A program made the position numbers and the translations under genes. From contig NZ_UNRG01000001.1 of NCBI RefSeq assembly GCF_900537115.1, forward strand, positions 683,121-747,120: a DNA stretch of 64,000 nucleotides. Reading direction: 5' to 3'. Shown here piece after piece: positions 46,792 to 56,079 of this stretch (the stretch's first letter is position 1; each line of letters opens with the position of its first letter). This DNA is from Arthrobacter sp. Alg241-R88 (GTDB lineage Bacteria; Actinomycetota; Actinomycetes; Actinomycetales; Micrococcaceae). Below the pieces are notes generated by a model that saw only the letters and a list, made by a program, of their open reading frames with translations, was not told the origin of the DNA and made no database searches.

Positions 46792-47922
46792 ATGCGAGTC
46801 CTAGCAGCCATGAGCGGCGGAGTTGATTCCGCCGTCGCCGCCGCCCGCGCCGTCGAGGCGGGGCACGACGTCGTCGGGGTCCACCTGGCGCTCTCCCGCA
46901 TGCCCGGCACACTGCGGACCGGAAGCCGCGGCTGCTGCACCATCGAGGACTCCCGGGACGCCTGGCGCGCCTGCGACGTCCTGGGCATTCCCTACTACGT
47001 GTGGGACTTCTCCGAACGCTTCAAGGAGGACGTTGTCCAGGACTTCATCGACGAATACGCCGCAGGCCGCACCCCCAACCCGTGCATGCGCTGCAATGAG
47101 CGGATCAAGTTCGCTGCGCTGCTGGAAAAGGCGATCGCCCTGGGGTTCGATGCCGTCTGCACCGGACACTATGCCAAGGTCATCGAGGACGCCGACGGCA
47201 ACCGCGAACTGCACCGCGCCGCTGACTGGGCAAAGGACCAGAGCTACGTCCTGGGCGTCCTGACGCACGAGCAGCTCAAGCACTCCATGTTCCCGCTGGC
47301 CGACACGCCCTCCAAGGCTGAAGTGCGTGCGGAAGCTGAACGCCGCGGACTCTCCGTGGCCAACAAGCCCGACAGCCACGACATCTGCTTCATCCCCGAC
47401 GGCGACACCGCCGGCTGGCTCGCCGAAAAGATCGATATGACCACCGGCGACATCGTGGACGAAACCGGCACCAAAGTGGGGGAGCACCCCGGCGCCAACG
47501 CCTTCACAGTGGGCCAGCGCCGCGGCCTGAAACTGGGCACACCCGCCGCCGACGGCAAGCCCCGGTTTGTCCTTGAGATCCGGCCCAAGGAAAACAAGGT
47601 GGTGGTGGGCCCCGAAGCCCTGCTGGCCATTGACGAAATCAGGGGCATCAAGGTGTCCTGGGCCGGCCTGCCCATTACGGAAGTGGAAACGGGCCAGGAC
47701 TTCGACTGCTACGCCCAGGTCCGGGCGCACGGCGACCCCGTCCCTGCGACGGCCCGGATGGAAGCTCACCAAGAGGGTGCCGGCGCTCAACTGGTAGTTC
47801 GGCTGACCACGCCGCTGCGCGGCGTCGCGCCCGGGCAGACGGTGGTCCTTTACCAGGGCAGCCGGGTACTGGGCCAGGCCACCATCGACGCCGCACGCTC
47901 ACTCCAGCGCGCTGCCCTCTAG
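46792..47922 (+). CDS. mnmA: tRNA-specific 2-thiouridylase MnmA
   Basis: A 376-residue enzyme that adds sulfur to uridine 34 of Glu, Gln and Lys tRNAs. The PP-loop ATP site is [11 protein letters not shown]. The catalytic pair is Cys98 in [12 protein letters not shown] and Cys199 in [10 protein letters not shown]; the latter forms the persulfide. The C-terminal part has [12 protein letters not shown] and a beta-barrel domain. It would receive sulfur from the upstream desulfurase. A hairpin terminator follows. Confidence 0.96.
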   Translation: MRVLAAMSGGVDSAVAAARAVEAGHDVVGVHLALSRMPGTLRTGSRGCCTIEDSRDAWRACDVLGIPYYVWDFSERFKEDVVQDFIDEYAAGRTPNPCMRCNERIKFAALLEKAIALGFDAVCTGHYAKVIEDADGNRELHRAADWAKDQSYVLGVLTHEQLKHSMFPLADTPSKAEVRAEAERRGLSVANKPDSHDICFIPDGDTAGWLAEKIDMTTGDIVDETGTKVGEHPGANAFTVGQRRGLKLGTPAADGKPRFVLEIRPKENKVVVGPEALLAIDEIRGIKVSWAGLPITEVETGQDFDCYAQVRAHGDPVPATARMEAHQEGAGAQLVVRLTTPLRGVAPGQTVVLYQGSRVLGQATIDAARSLQRAAL

Positions 47923-47939
47923 AACCATCACTTTCCATA

Positions 47940-47968
47940 CGCCGTCCCGGGGTCAGCCCGGGGCGGCG
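47940..47968 (+). terminator. Hairpin terminator after mnmA
   Basis: CGCCGTCCCGGG and CCCGGGGCGGCG form a 12-bp stem with one T:G pair around a 5-base loop. TTCTTCGTTGTG follows, so the U-tract is weak. Confidence 0.7.
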
Positions 47969-48016
47969 TTCTTCGTTGTGCCGTCTGCAAACGAGAGCAC
48001 CGCATCATTCAGGTAA

Positions 48017-48040
48017 ATTTTGTGTCTCAACTCACAAAAT
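48017..48040. promoter_or_regulatory. Palindromic operator candidate upstream of the oligopeptide importer
   Basis: Perfect 8-base arms ATTTTGTG and CACAAAAT flank an 8-base centre. TTGACT, a possible -35 element, lies 15 bases downstream at 48056. No convincing -10 was found. Confidence 0.5.
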
Positions 48041-48162
48041 CGCCCGTGTTGGGGGTTGACTCTCTGATTGAATCTACGCATCAGCACAGCGCGCTCCTGC
48101 CCATGCAAAGGCATCCTGCAGCGACCGGCGGGGCGCGTACTCATCGAACAGAAAGTTCACAG

Positions 48163-49794
48163 ATGACGAAGAGCATCAAGGCACTGCACGGCGCGATCGC
48201 GCTGGCAGGCATTTCCGCACTCGCATTGACTGCCTGCACGGGCCCCTCAGGCGGCGGCGGAACCTCCACCGGTGATGCCGGCGGCGGGGCAATCACCTAC
48301 GGAACCACTGACAAAGTCGTCACGCTGGATCCCGCCGGCTCCTACGATGGCGGCTCGTTTATGGTGATGAACCAGATCTATCCCTTCCTGCTCAACTACA
48401 AGCCCGGCACCGCGGATGCAACCCCGGACATCGCTGAGTCGGCTTCCTTCACCAGCCCCACCGAATTCACGGTGAAGCTTAAACCGGACCTGAAGTTCGC
48501 CAACGGCCACACCCTTGACTCCTCCGACGTCGTTTTCTCGTTCAACCGCGTGAAGGCCATTGACGATCCCAACGGCCCGGCTTCGCTCCTGGCCAATATG
48601 GAGAAAATTGAAGCGACGGACCCCAACACTGTGGTGTTCACCCTCGTTGCCGGGAACGACCAGGTGTTTCCTGGCGTCCTCGCCTCCAACCCGGGACCCA
48701 TTGTGGACGAGGAAGTCTTCCCCGCGGACAAGATCATGGACGATGACGCCATCATCGCCGCGAAGCCCTTTGCCGGCCAGTACACGATTGAAAGCTACAA
48801 GAAGAACGAGCTGGTCAGCTTCAAGCCCAACCCGGACTACCAGGGGATGCTGGGCGCAGCGGCCAACGACGGCGCCACGCTCAAGCACTACGCGGACCCG
48901 AACAACCTGAAACTCGACGTCCAGCAGGGCAACATCGATGTCGCAGGCCGCATCCTCACGGCAACCGACGTGGCCGACCTGGAAAAGGACTCCAAGGTCA
49001 AGGTCCACAAGGGCCCCGGCGGGGAACTGCGCTACATGGTCTTCAACTTCGACACCATGCCGTTCGGCGCGAAGACTCCCGAGGCCGATCCCGCGAAGTC
49101 GCTGGCCGTGCGCCAGGCCATCGCGCACCTCGTTGACCGCGACGTCATCGCCTCCCAGGTCTTCAAAAACACCTACACTCCCGTCTATTCCTACGTCCCC
49201 AAGGAATTCGAGGGAGCCGCGGAGCCGCTGAAGAGCCTTTACGGTGACGGCAGCGGAAAGCCCAGCCTGGACAAGGCAAAGAAGGTCCTGGCCGACGCCG
49301 GCATCACCTCCCCGGTCGACCTCAAGCTGCAGTACACCGACCGGTACGGCACGTCTGCCGCAGATGAGTACGCCCTCGTGAAGGAACAGCTGGAGAAGTC
49401 CGGCCTCTTTACCGTGGACCTCAAGTCCACGGAGTGGACCACCTACACCAAGGAGCGCCGCGCGGATGCCTACCCGGTGTACCAGCTTGGCTGGTTCCCG
49501 GACTACTCGGACGCGGACAACTACCTGACCCCCTTCTTCATCCCCGGCAACTTCCTCGGCAACCACTACGAGAACGCTGCCGTAACGGACATCGTCAAGA
49601 AGCAGCTGGTAACCACGGACAAGGCGGAGCGGAGCGAACTGCTCGGCCAGGCCCAGGAAGCAATCGCCAAGGATCTCTCCACGCTGCCGCTGCTGCAGGG
49701 TGCCCAGGTGATGGTGGCCGGAACGGATGTCCAGGGAGTCGAAAAGACCCTGGACGCCTCGTTCAAGACCCGTCTTGGCGTGATGTCCAAGTAG
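48163..49794 (+). CDS. Oligopeptide/dipeptide ABC transporter substrate-binding lipoprotein
   Basis: A 543-residue SBP_bac_5 protein. The signal peptide MTKSIKALHGAIALAGISAL ends at lipobox LTAC (Cys25). Family features are TYGTTDKVVTLDPAGSYDGG, LKFANGHTLDSSDVVFSFNR, and LAVRQAIAHLVDRDVIA. The ligand could be peptides, nickel chelates or other small solutes. ATG 48163 gives the canonical lipoprotein signal; the frame is open to 48022 but upstream residues are not signal-like. Permease and ATPase genes follow. Confidence 0.93.
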   Translation: MTKSIKALHGAIALAGISALALTACTGPSGGGGTSTGDAGGGAITYGTTDKVVTLDPAGSYDGGSFMVMNQIYPFLLNYKPGTADATPDIAESASFTSPTEFTVKLKPDLKFANGHTLDSSDVVFSFNRVKAIDDPNGPASLLANMEKIEATDPNTVVFTLVAGNDQVFPGVLASNPGPIVDEEVFPADKIMDDDAIIAAKPFAGQYTIESYKKNELVSFKPNPDYQGMLGAAANDGATLKHYADPNNLKLDVQQGNIDVAGRILTATDVADLEKDSKVKVHKGPGGELRYMVFNFDTMPFGAKTPEADPAKSLAVRQAIAHLVDRDVIASQVFKNTYTPVYSYVPKEFEGAAEPLKSLYGDGSGKPSLDKAKKVLADAGITSPVDLKLQYTDRYGTSAADEYALVKEQLEKSGLFTVDLKSTEWTTYTKERRADAYPVYQLGWFPDYSDADNYLTPFFIPGNFLGNHYENAAVTDIVKKQLVTTDKAERSELLGQAQEAIAKDLSTLPLLQGAQVMVAGTDVQGVEKTLDASFKTRLGVMSK

Positions 49795-49823
49795 GTCCAT
49801 CGACCATCCGGTTCTGACCGCAC

Positions 49824-49874
49824 ACGGGGCGGGACGTGATGCGCCTTCAGCCAGGTGCACATGTCCCGCCCCGT
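49824..49874 (+). other. Large stem-loop between the binding-protein and permease genes
   Basis: ACGGGGCGGGAC (49824-49835) pairs perfectly with GTCCCGCCCCGT (49863-49874) across a 27-base loop. It lies in the 146-base gap inside the operon, where such structures usually stabilise the binding-protein mRNA or partly terminate transcription. Confidence 0.65.
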
Positions 49875-49940
49875 CTGCTGGTCACGGTTGCTGCACTCCT
49901 GCTGGAGCCGCAGCGCCGGCAACGACAACTTTAGGTACCC

Positions 49941-51032
49941 ATGACAACACTCATTGACGCGCCCCCGAGCGACGCGGACGGCCTCCTCCCGGCCACCAAA
50001 AAATCTTCCGGCGGGGGGCTGGGCCAGTACATCCTGATCCGCTTCCTGCTGATCTTCCCCACGATCTTCATCCTGGTGACCATGGTCTTCTTCCTGATGA
50101 GGATTACCGGTGACCCTATTACTGCGGCCATGGGCGGCCGGCTGCCTGCCGACCAGCTTCAAGAGCGCATCCAGGCGGCCGGCTACGACCGGCCCCTCCT
50201 GGTCCAGTACTTCGAATACCTCGGCCAGCTGGCCACGGGCAACTTCGGCCGCACCCTCACGGACAACCGGGCCGTCGTCGAAATGCTCTCAACCTATGGC
50301 TCAGCAACACTGGAGCTGACCATCAACGCACTGCTCGTTGCCCTCCTGGTGGGCATCCCGCTCGGCATGGTCGCGGCGCACCGCCGGGACAAGGCGCCCG
50401 ACGCCGTCCTCCGGGTCTTCGCCATTCTTTGCTACGCCACCCCCGTGTTCTTCGCGGGCATGCTGCTGAAACTGACCTTCTCAGTGTGGCTGGGCTGGCT
50501 GCCGGTTGCCGGCAGGGCCAAAACCTCCAGCGAACTCGCCCTGACATCCCTGGAAGCCCCCACCGGGATCTACTGGCTGGACGCGCTCCGAAGCGGAAAC
50601 ATGGCAGCGCTCGGCGACGTCATGGCCCATTCTGTCCTGCCCGCGGTGGCGCTGGGGCTCCTGACGGCAGGAATCTTCCTGCGCCTTGTCCGGACCAACG
50701 TCATCGGCACCTTGGGCAGGGATTACGTGGAGGCCGGCCGGTCCAGGGGAGTGAGCGAATACCGCCTGGTCACCAAGCATGCCTACAAGCCCGCCCTGAT
50801 CCCGATCATCACCGTGATGGGGCTGCAGATCGCCGTGATGCTTGGCGGCGCGGTACTGACCGAAATTACGTTTGAGTGGAAGGGCCTGGGATTCCAGCTG
50901 GCCAACTACCTCACAGCACGCGACTTCGTGGCGGTCCAGGGCATCGTGGTGCTACTCGCCATCATCGTCGCCTTGACCAACTTCATCGTGGACATTATCG
51001 CCGCGCTGATCGATCCCCGCGTGAGGTACTGA
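49941..51032 (+). CDS. Oligopeptide/dipeptide ABC transporter permease (DppB type)
   Basis: A 363-residue inner-membrane permease. Typical DppB features are the N-terminal helix ILIRFLLIFPTIFILVTMVF with VFFLMRITGDP, the FAILCYATPVFFAGMLL segment, and the EAA loop DYVEAGRSRGVSEYRLVTKH. Six membrane helices are expected. The charged N-terminal 30 residues precede the first helix. The ATG lies 20 bases after a leader stretch following the stem-loop. The partner permease starts 1 base after its stop. Confidence 0.93.
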   Translation: MTTLIDAPPSDADGLLPATKKSSGGGLGQYILIRFLLIFPTIFILVTMVFFLMRITGDPITAAMGGRLPADQLQERIQAAGYDRPLLVQYFEYLGQLATGNFGRTLTDNRAVVEMLSTYGSATLELTINALLVALLVGIPLGMVAAHRRDKAPDAVLRVFAILCYATPVFFAGMLLKLTFSVWLGWLPVAGRAKTSSELALTSLEAPTGIYWLDALRSGNMAALGDVMAHSVLPAVALGLLTAGIFLRLVRTNVIGTLGRDYVEAGRSRGVSEYRLVTKHAYKPALIPIITVMGLQIAVMLGGAVLTEITFEWKGLGFQLANYLTARDFVAVQGIVVLLAIIVALTNFIVDIIAALIDPRVRY

Positions 51033-51033
51033 C

Positions 51034-52047
51034 ATGAGCATTCCAGCCGTTCCCGTCCCGATGGAAAGTCCGCGGGCGCCCTGGTACCGGCGCCTGCCGG
51101 TCGTCTCGCATTTCAACAAAAGCGTTGGCCTCCAGCGCGGCATGCTGGTGGCAGGCCTGATCCTGACTGGCGCTTTTGTCCTGACGGCGCTCTTTGCCCC
51201 GCTGTTGGCGCCCTACGGCTTCTCCCAGTTGTCCGACGCCGACGGCAACTTCCCCACCCAGCAAGCCCCGGGCGGCAAGCACCTTTTGGGTACAACAGTG
51301 GGAGGCTACGACGTCCTGTCGCGGGTGATCTGGGGTGCACAGACCGCCATCCTGGTGATCGTCGTCGCCGTTGTTATGTCGATCGTCGTCGGCGTCGTCC
51401 TGGGCTTGGTCAGCGGATACCTGGGCGGGTGGCTCGACCGGATCCTGGTGGTCATCGCCGACGCCGTCTACGCCTTTCCGTCGCTGCTGGTGGCCATCGT
51501 GATGGCCATCGTTATCAGCGGGGGCCAGTCCAGCCTCATCGGCGGCATCTTCGCCGCCGGCACTGCCATCACGCTGGTATTCATTCCGCAGTATTTCCGC
51601 GTCATTCGGGCCGAGACTGTCAGGTTGAAGGCCGAGCCGTTCGTGGAGTCCGCAAAAGTGGTGGGAGCCTCCAACATCCGCATCATGAGCCGCCACATCT
51701 ACCGCAATGCCACGCGCACCCTTCCGCTGATCTTCACCCTCAACGCGTCCGAAGCCATCCTCATCCTGGCCGGACTGGGGTTCCTTGGTTTCGGCATCGA
51801 ACCCAGCTCGGCCGCCGAATGGGGCTTCGACCTCAACAAGGCGCTCGCCGACACCACCTCCGGGATCTGGTGGACCGGCATGTTCCCCGGCCTGGCCATC
51901 GTGCTGACCGTAGTGGGCCTGACCCTGGTGGGCGAGAGCATCAACGACCTGAATGATCCGCGCCTGCGCGGCCGTAAGAGCACAGGGGGCAGCTCCCCGG
52001 CGCAGGTGGACACCGCCGCCATCGCAACAGAAGTGAGGGCATCATGA
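51034..52047 (+). CDS. Oligopeptide/dipeptide ABC transporter permease (DppC type)
   Basis: A 337-residue permease. It has the DppC-type start GLQRGMLVAGLILTGAFVLT, then HLLGTTVGGYDVLSRVIWGA and VVMSIVVGVVLGLVSGYLGG. The EAA loop is FVESAKVVGASNIRIMSRHI. The final block LGIEPSSAAEWGF appears here as FGIEPSSAAEWGFDLNKALAD. ATG 51034 sits directly behind the DppB stop (TGACATG). Its last codons overlap the ATPase gene as ATGA. Confidence 0.93.
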   Translation: MSIPAVPVPMESPRAPWYRRLPVVSHFNKSVGLQRGMLVAGLILTGAFVLTALFAPLLAPYGFSQLSDADGNFPTQQAPGGKHLLGTTVGGYDVLSRVIWGAQTAILVIVVAVVMSIVVGVVLGLVSGYLGGWLDRILVVIADAVYAFPSLLVAIVMAIVISGGQSSLIGGIFAAGTAITLVFIPQYFRVIRAETVRLKAEPFVESAKVVGASNIRIMSRHIYRNATRTLPLIFTLNASEAILILAGLGFLGFGIEPSSAAEWGFDLNKALADTTSGIWWTGMFPGLAIVLTVVGLTLVGESINDLNDPRLRGRKSTGGSSPAQVDTAAIATEVRAS

Positions 52048-53756
52048 CCGTCAACATCGACCCGCTGTCCGGGCGGGATCCCGACGGCGACCGCCCGGTT
52101 CTTGACATCGACCACCTCCAGGTCACTTTCGCCACCGACGGCGGTCCCGTCCATGCCGTCAAGGACGTCAGCCTGGAGGTGCGAAAAGGCGAAGTGCTCG
52201 CCATCGTGGGGGAGTCCGGGTCCGGCAAGACAGTTACCGCCAGGACCATCCTGGGCCTGCTCCCGGAAACGGCCAGCAGCTCAGGTGCGGTGGTGATCAA
52301 CGGGGCTGACGTGATCAGTGTCAGTGCCGCCCGCCTCCGCCAGATCCGCGGCCGCGACGTAGCCATGGTTTTCCAGGAACCCTCCACGGCGCTGAACCCC
52401 GTATTCACCGTGGGCTGGCAGATCGCCGAAGGCATCCGGGCACACACCGGCAGCGCAGGAAAGCGGGTTTCTGCCAAGGAAGCCAGGTCCCGGGCCGTTG
52501 ATGCGCTGCGCAAGGTGGGCATCCCCGATCCGGAACACCGCGTCAACTACTACCCACACCAGTTCTCCGGCGGACAAAAGCAGCGGGTGGTGATCGCCGC
52601 GGCCCTGGCACTGAATCCCGGCCTGATTGTTGCCGACGAACCCACCACCGCGCTGGACGTCACGGTCCAGGCAGAGATCCTGGAACTGCTCCGGGACCTG
52701 CGGGACAAATACGGCACGTCCATTGTGCTCATCACGCACAACATGGGCGTGGTGGCGGACCTCGCCGACCGTGTGGTGGTGATGTACCAGGGGGACGTCG
52801 TCGAGGAGGCGCCCGCACGCACCCTGTTTGCGGAACCGCGGCAGGACTACACCCGGAAGCTGCTCGCTGCGGTACCGCACCTCGGGCACAACTCCGCGTC
52901 GCAAGGACTTACCGACCGGGCACACCAGGATGAGGAAGTCGTGGTGGAAGCCAACAACTTGACCATCGAGTACCCGGGCAGGCTCGGGACACCGGCATTC
53001 AAGGCCGTGGACCGGGTCAGCTTCACCCTGTCCCGGGGCGAAGTGTTCGGACTGGTGGGGGAGTCTGGTTCCGGCAAGACCACCATCGGACGGGCCATTG
53101 CGGGCCTGAACAGGACCACCGGAGGCAGCCTCCGCGTGCTGGGATACGAGATGCTGAACCTTCGGGAGCGAACCTTCAAACCGCTCCGGAAGGACATCGG
53201 CTTTGTGTTCCAGGACCCTGCCGCTTCCTTCAACCCGCAACTGACCATCGGGGACTGCATCGCCGAACCCATGGTCATTCACACGAAGCCAAGCCCGGCG
53301 CAGGCGCGCAAACGCGTCGGCGAGCTGCTCGAATCAGTCCAGCTGCCGGCGTCGTACGCAGGACGATACCCGCATGAGCTGTCCGGTGGGCAGCGCCAGC
53401 GAGCTTCCCTGGCCCGGGCCCTTAGCCTTAACCCGCGGCTGCTGATAGCTGACGAGCCGACGTCGGCCCTGGACGTTTCAGTGCAGGCCAAGGTCCTGGA
53501 GCTGTTCAAGGACATCCAGCAGGAGTTCGGCTTCGCCTGCCTCTTCATCAGCCACGACCTCGCAGTTGTGGACATCCTGTCCTCCTGGGTGGGCGTCCTC
53601 TATAAGGGCAGGCTGGTGGAGCAGGGGATCGGAAGCCAGGTGATGGGAAACCCGCAGCATGACTACACGCGGCGGCTCATCGCATCCCTTCCCGTGCCGG
53701 ATCCGCAGGAACAGGCCAGGCGGCGGGAAGAAAACCGGGCACTGCTCGGGATCTGA
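52044..53756 (+). CDS. Fused DppD-DppF ATPase of the oligopeptide importer
   Basis: A 570-residue protein with two complete ABC ATPase domains. Domain 1 has Walker [12 protein letters not shown], signature [15 protein letters not shown] and Walker [14 protein letters not shown]. Domain 2 has [26 protein letters not shown] and [13 protein letters not shown]. The two halves correspond to the separate DppD and DppF of other bacteria. ATG 52044 overlaps the permease stop. Last gene of the importer operon, followed by a strong hairpin. Confidence 0.95.
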   Translation: MTVNIDPLSGRDPDGDRPVLDIDHLQVTFATDGGPVHAVKDVSLEVRKGEVLAIVGESGSGKTVTARTILGLLPETASSSGAVVINGADVISVSAARLRQIRGRDVAMVFQEPSTALNPVFTVGWQIAEGIRAHTGSAGKRVSAKEARSRAVDALRKVGIPDPEHRVNYYPHQFSGGQKQRVVIAAALALNPGLIVADEPTTALDVTVQAEILELLRDLRDKYGTSIVLITHNMGVVADLADRVVVMYQGDVVEEAPARTLFAEPRQDYTRKLLAAVPHLGHNSASQGLTDRAHQDEEVVVEANNLTIEYPGRLGTPAFKAVDRVSFTLSRGEVFGLVGESGSGKTTIGRAIAGLNRTTGGSLRVLGYEMLNLRERTFKPLRKDIGFVFQDPAASFNPQLTIGDCIAEPMVIHTKPSPAQARKRVGELLESVQLPASYAGRYPHELSGGQRQRASLARALSLNPRLLIADEPTSALDVSVQAKVLELFKDIQQEFGFACLFISHDLAVVDILSSWVGVLYKGRLVEQGIGSQVMGNPQHDYTRRLIASLPVPDPQEQARRREENRALLGI

Positions 53757-53771
53757 AGCCCTGAGCCTTGG

Positions 53772-53808
53772 TTAAGCGCCGGTGCCGGATACCGGCACCG
53801 GCGCTTAA
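53772..53808 (+). terminator. Strong hairpin after the oligopeptide importer operon
   Basis: A perfect 17-bp stem, TTAAGCGCCGGTGCCGG with its complement, around a 3-base ATA loop. The stem begins and ends in TTAA rather than a U-tract. Confidence 0.8.
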
Positions 53809-53847
53809 CACCCGGTCGAAACAGGAGCCCTCCCATAGACTTGAACC

Positions 53848-54255
53848 ATGATGCAGCACAACCTCCACGCTCCTGACTCCGATGACTACGACCCCTCCGC
53901 CAGTTCCCTGGCCGGCCAGGTGGATAACTCGGTTATGGCTGAGCTGCTGTCCATCCGCTCCAGCATCGACAACATCGATGCCACGCTGGTCTATCTCCTG
54001 GCTGAGCGCTTCAAGGCAACCCAGAAAGTCGGATTCCTCAAGGCCACCCATCGGCTGCCCGCAGGCGACCCGGGGCGTGAGGCCGCCCAAATTGCCCGGC
54101 TGCGCAGGCTGGCCGAAGACGCCCATCTGGATCCTGCCTTCGCGGAAAAGTTCCTGAATTTCATCATCGGCGAGGTCATCCGGCATCACGAAGCGATCGC
54201 CGAAGACCATGAGGCCGCCTCGGGGCAGCACCCGCAGGCATCAGCACTCGCGTGA
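53848..54255 (+). CDS. Chorismate mutase (AroQ fold)
   Basis: A 135-residue protein. The chorismate mutase helix bundle spans about residues 30-115: LSIRSSIDNIDATLVYLLAERFKATQKVGFLK in outline, with the essential arginine and lysine positions, then REAAQIARLRRLAEDAHLDP. It rearranges chorismate to prephenate for Phe and Tyr synthesis. The acidic N-terminal 28 residues are extra. ATG 53848 or 53851 are both possible. The stop overlaps the next gene as GTGA, coupling the two. Confidence 0.88.
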   Translation: MMQHNLHAPDSDDYDPSASSLAGQVDNSVMAELLSIRSSIDNIDATLVYLLAERFKATQKVGFLKATHRLPAGDPGREAAQIARLRRLAEDAHLDPAFAEKFLNFIIGEVIRHHEAIAEDHEAASGQHPQASALA

Positions 54256-55325
54256 GGACCGGAGAACGGCACGAAGCCGGGTCCGGCGCGACACGCGGGA
54301 ACGAGGCACCGCCGCGGGAGGTAACGGCCACCGGGCTTGGACCCTGGCCCGGCGAAGACCCGGTGGAGGCGGCAAAGATCATCCGGGGAGAGCTGGGCAG
54401 CCCCCATCTTCCATTCCTTGCCGAACTGCCGGACCGGGGCGTGGGGTCGGATGCCCTGGGCCGCACCGCTTGCCTCCTTGAAGAGTTGGCCGTGGACGTC
54501 CAGCCCTATGGTTGGCGGCTCGTGGACCGTCCCGGCAAGGACTTCCGCCGCGCTGCCTCGGCCCTTGCCACTGACATCAACGTCCTGGCGGATGTGGCCG
54601 GTGCCGAGGAGAAGCCTGCTGCGGAGGTCAAGGTCCAGTTAGTAGGTCCGCTAAGCCTTGCGGCCGGCCTCCACCTGCACAACGGCGAGCGCGCCCTCAT
54701 CGACTACGGCGCCCGGCGGGACCTCGCAGCTTCCCTGGCTGCCGGTGTCGGCGCTTATCTTTCCCGGGTCTCGGCCGCTGCTCCCGGTGCGCGGCTGGTA
54801 GTGCAGATGGATGAGCCCGACGTCACAGCCGTCCTGGCTGGCACCATTCCCACCTCCAGCGGTTACCGCACGCTGCGTGCGGTTGCGGCCTCCGAGGCGC
54901 GGGAGTCCTGGCGTATTGTCCTGGACGCTTTGCGGGCCGCCGGCGCCGCCGAGATCGTTATCGCCGTTCCCGAAATTGAAGCGCCTTTCGAACAGATCCT
55001 CGCGGCCGGAGCCGACGGCATCGCTGTTCCACTGAAGGCGCTGACTGCCCGGCAATGGGAGCAGCTGGCCGGGGCCGTGGAAGCGGATAAACGCCTGTGG
55101 ATCGGGGCGTTGGACGTAGCGGGGAACTCCCTGCCCAGGGTGGCTGACAGCGTCGAGGCGGTATGGCGCCCGTGGCGGCAGCTCGGCCTGCCCGCGACTG
55201 CCCTCAGCACTGTACGCGTCACGCCCTCTGCAGGACTTGCCGGCCGCAGCCCGGCTGAGGCTACGGCCGTCCTGGGCCGGATCACGCAGCTCGCCGATGG
55301 GCTGAACCAGCTGGCACAGGGCTAG
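54252..55325 (+). CDS. MetE C-terminal-like (cobalamin-independent methionine synthase family) protein
   Basis: A 357-residue protein with the barrel fold of the MetE catalytic domain: VTATGLGPWPGEDPVEAAKI, LPFLAELPDRGVGSDALGR, KVQLVGPLSLAAGL, LVVQMDEPDVTAVLAG. The zinc ligands of true MetE (one His and two Cys near the C-terminal part) are not visible, and the only Cys is in RTACLLEE. It therefore may not make methionine. Actinobacterial relatives are annotated vitamin B12-independent methionine synthase family. GTG 54252 overlaps the chorismate mutase stop. Confidence 0.8.
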   Translation: MRTGERHEAGSGATRGNEAPPREVTATGLGPWPGEDPVEAAKIIRGELGSPHLPFLAELPDRGVGSDALGRTACLLEELAVDVQPYGWRLVDRPGKDFRRAASALATDINVLADVAGAEEKPAAEVKVQLVGPLSLAAGLHLHNGERALIDYGARRDLAASLAAGVGAYLSRVSAAAPGARLVVQMDEPDVTAVLAGTIPTSSGYRTLRAVAASEARESWRIVLDALRAAGAAEIVIAVPEIEAPFEQILAAGADGIAVPLKALTARQWEQLAGAVEADKRLWIGALDVAGNSLPRVADSVEAVWRPWRQLGLPATALSTVRVTPSAGLAGRSPAEATAVLGRITQLADGLNQLAQG

Positions 55326-55330
55326 GAGCC

Positions 55331-56044
55331 TCAGACCCGGTTTTCCCAGCGGTCCGGCTGCGCGTACCGCGGCAGGAAGCTCTGGGCGGCGCTCCGGCCA
55401 GTGTATGCACGCAGCCTGTAGTCGAAACTACCGGCATAGACCAGCACCAGGCCGATCTGGGGCTGAATCACCTTGACCTGGATGTGGTGCTTCCCCTTTC
55501 CGCCTTCAGCCGGGTCCCACCACTGTTCAGCGTAGGCTTTGGCGTCCAGGGCGGCAGGAAGGGGGATGCGGAGGGGGCCAAGAAAAAGCCTCGAAGCTTC
55601 GGAAACGCCGCGGAGCCGTCCCTGCGCTGTCACGCTCAGGTTCAGGTCCGTCACCAGCCGCCGGTACCTCCCCACGTAGTCAACCAGCCGGGACGCCCCG
55701 TTGTGGCGGGCCACACTGGTGGTGTCCTGGAAGATGCGGGTACGCCCCGGAAAGCGGATTTCCCGCCGCGCCGTAAGGCTGGAACGGCCAAAAGGATCCT
55801 GGTGCGCGTGGTTTTCGATCCGGAACGGAATGTTCTCCCCGTACTCCGGAAAAAACGCTTCCTCCCCGCCGGCCAGCCGCAGCAGCGGACGCAGCCAGTC
55901 CTGGCGGCAGCCCACGACGTCGAACGTGCCCTCGCCCACGCCGTACTGGCCGCTGCCCGGCACCAGGGCAAAGTACTCCTGCAGTTCGGGCTGCAGCCGG
56001 CTGAAGTCCGAACCCAGGGCCTGCTGGTAGATCGGTAAGTTCAT
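55331..56044 (-). CDS. DUF4166 domain protein
   Basis: A 237-residue protein of unknown function. The DUF4166 fold is suggested by IYQQALGSDFSRLQPELQEY, GTFDVVGCRQDWLRPLLRLA, and the paired beta strands RTRIFQDTTSVARH and QIGLVLVYAGSFDYRLR. ATG 56044 follows AGGAGG; the longer frame to 56083 adds 13 residues without a ribosome binding site. It starts 35 bases after DUF58 on the same strand and probably ends that operon. Confidence 0.78.
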   Translation of the reverse strand: MNLPIYQQALGSDFSRLQPELQEYFALVPGSGQYGVGEGTFDVVGCRQDWLRPLLRLAGGEEAFFPEYGENIPFRIENHAHQDPFGRSSLTARREIRFPGRTRIFQDTTSVARHNGASRLVDYVGRYRRLVTDLNLSVTAQGRLRGVSEASRLFLGPLRIPLPAALDAKAYAEQWWDPAEGGKGKHHIQVKVIQPQIGLVLVYAGSFDYRLRAYTGRSAAQSFLPRYAQPDRWENRV

Positions 56045-56079
56045 TGGGACCTCCTCGGGCACGGACAGCGATAGGGACT

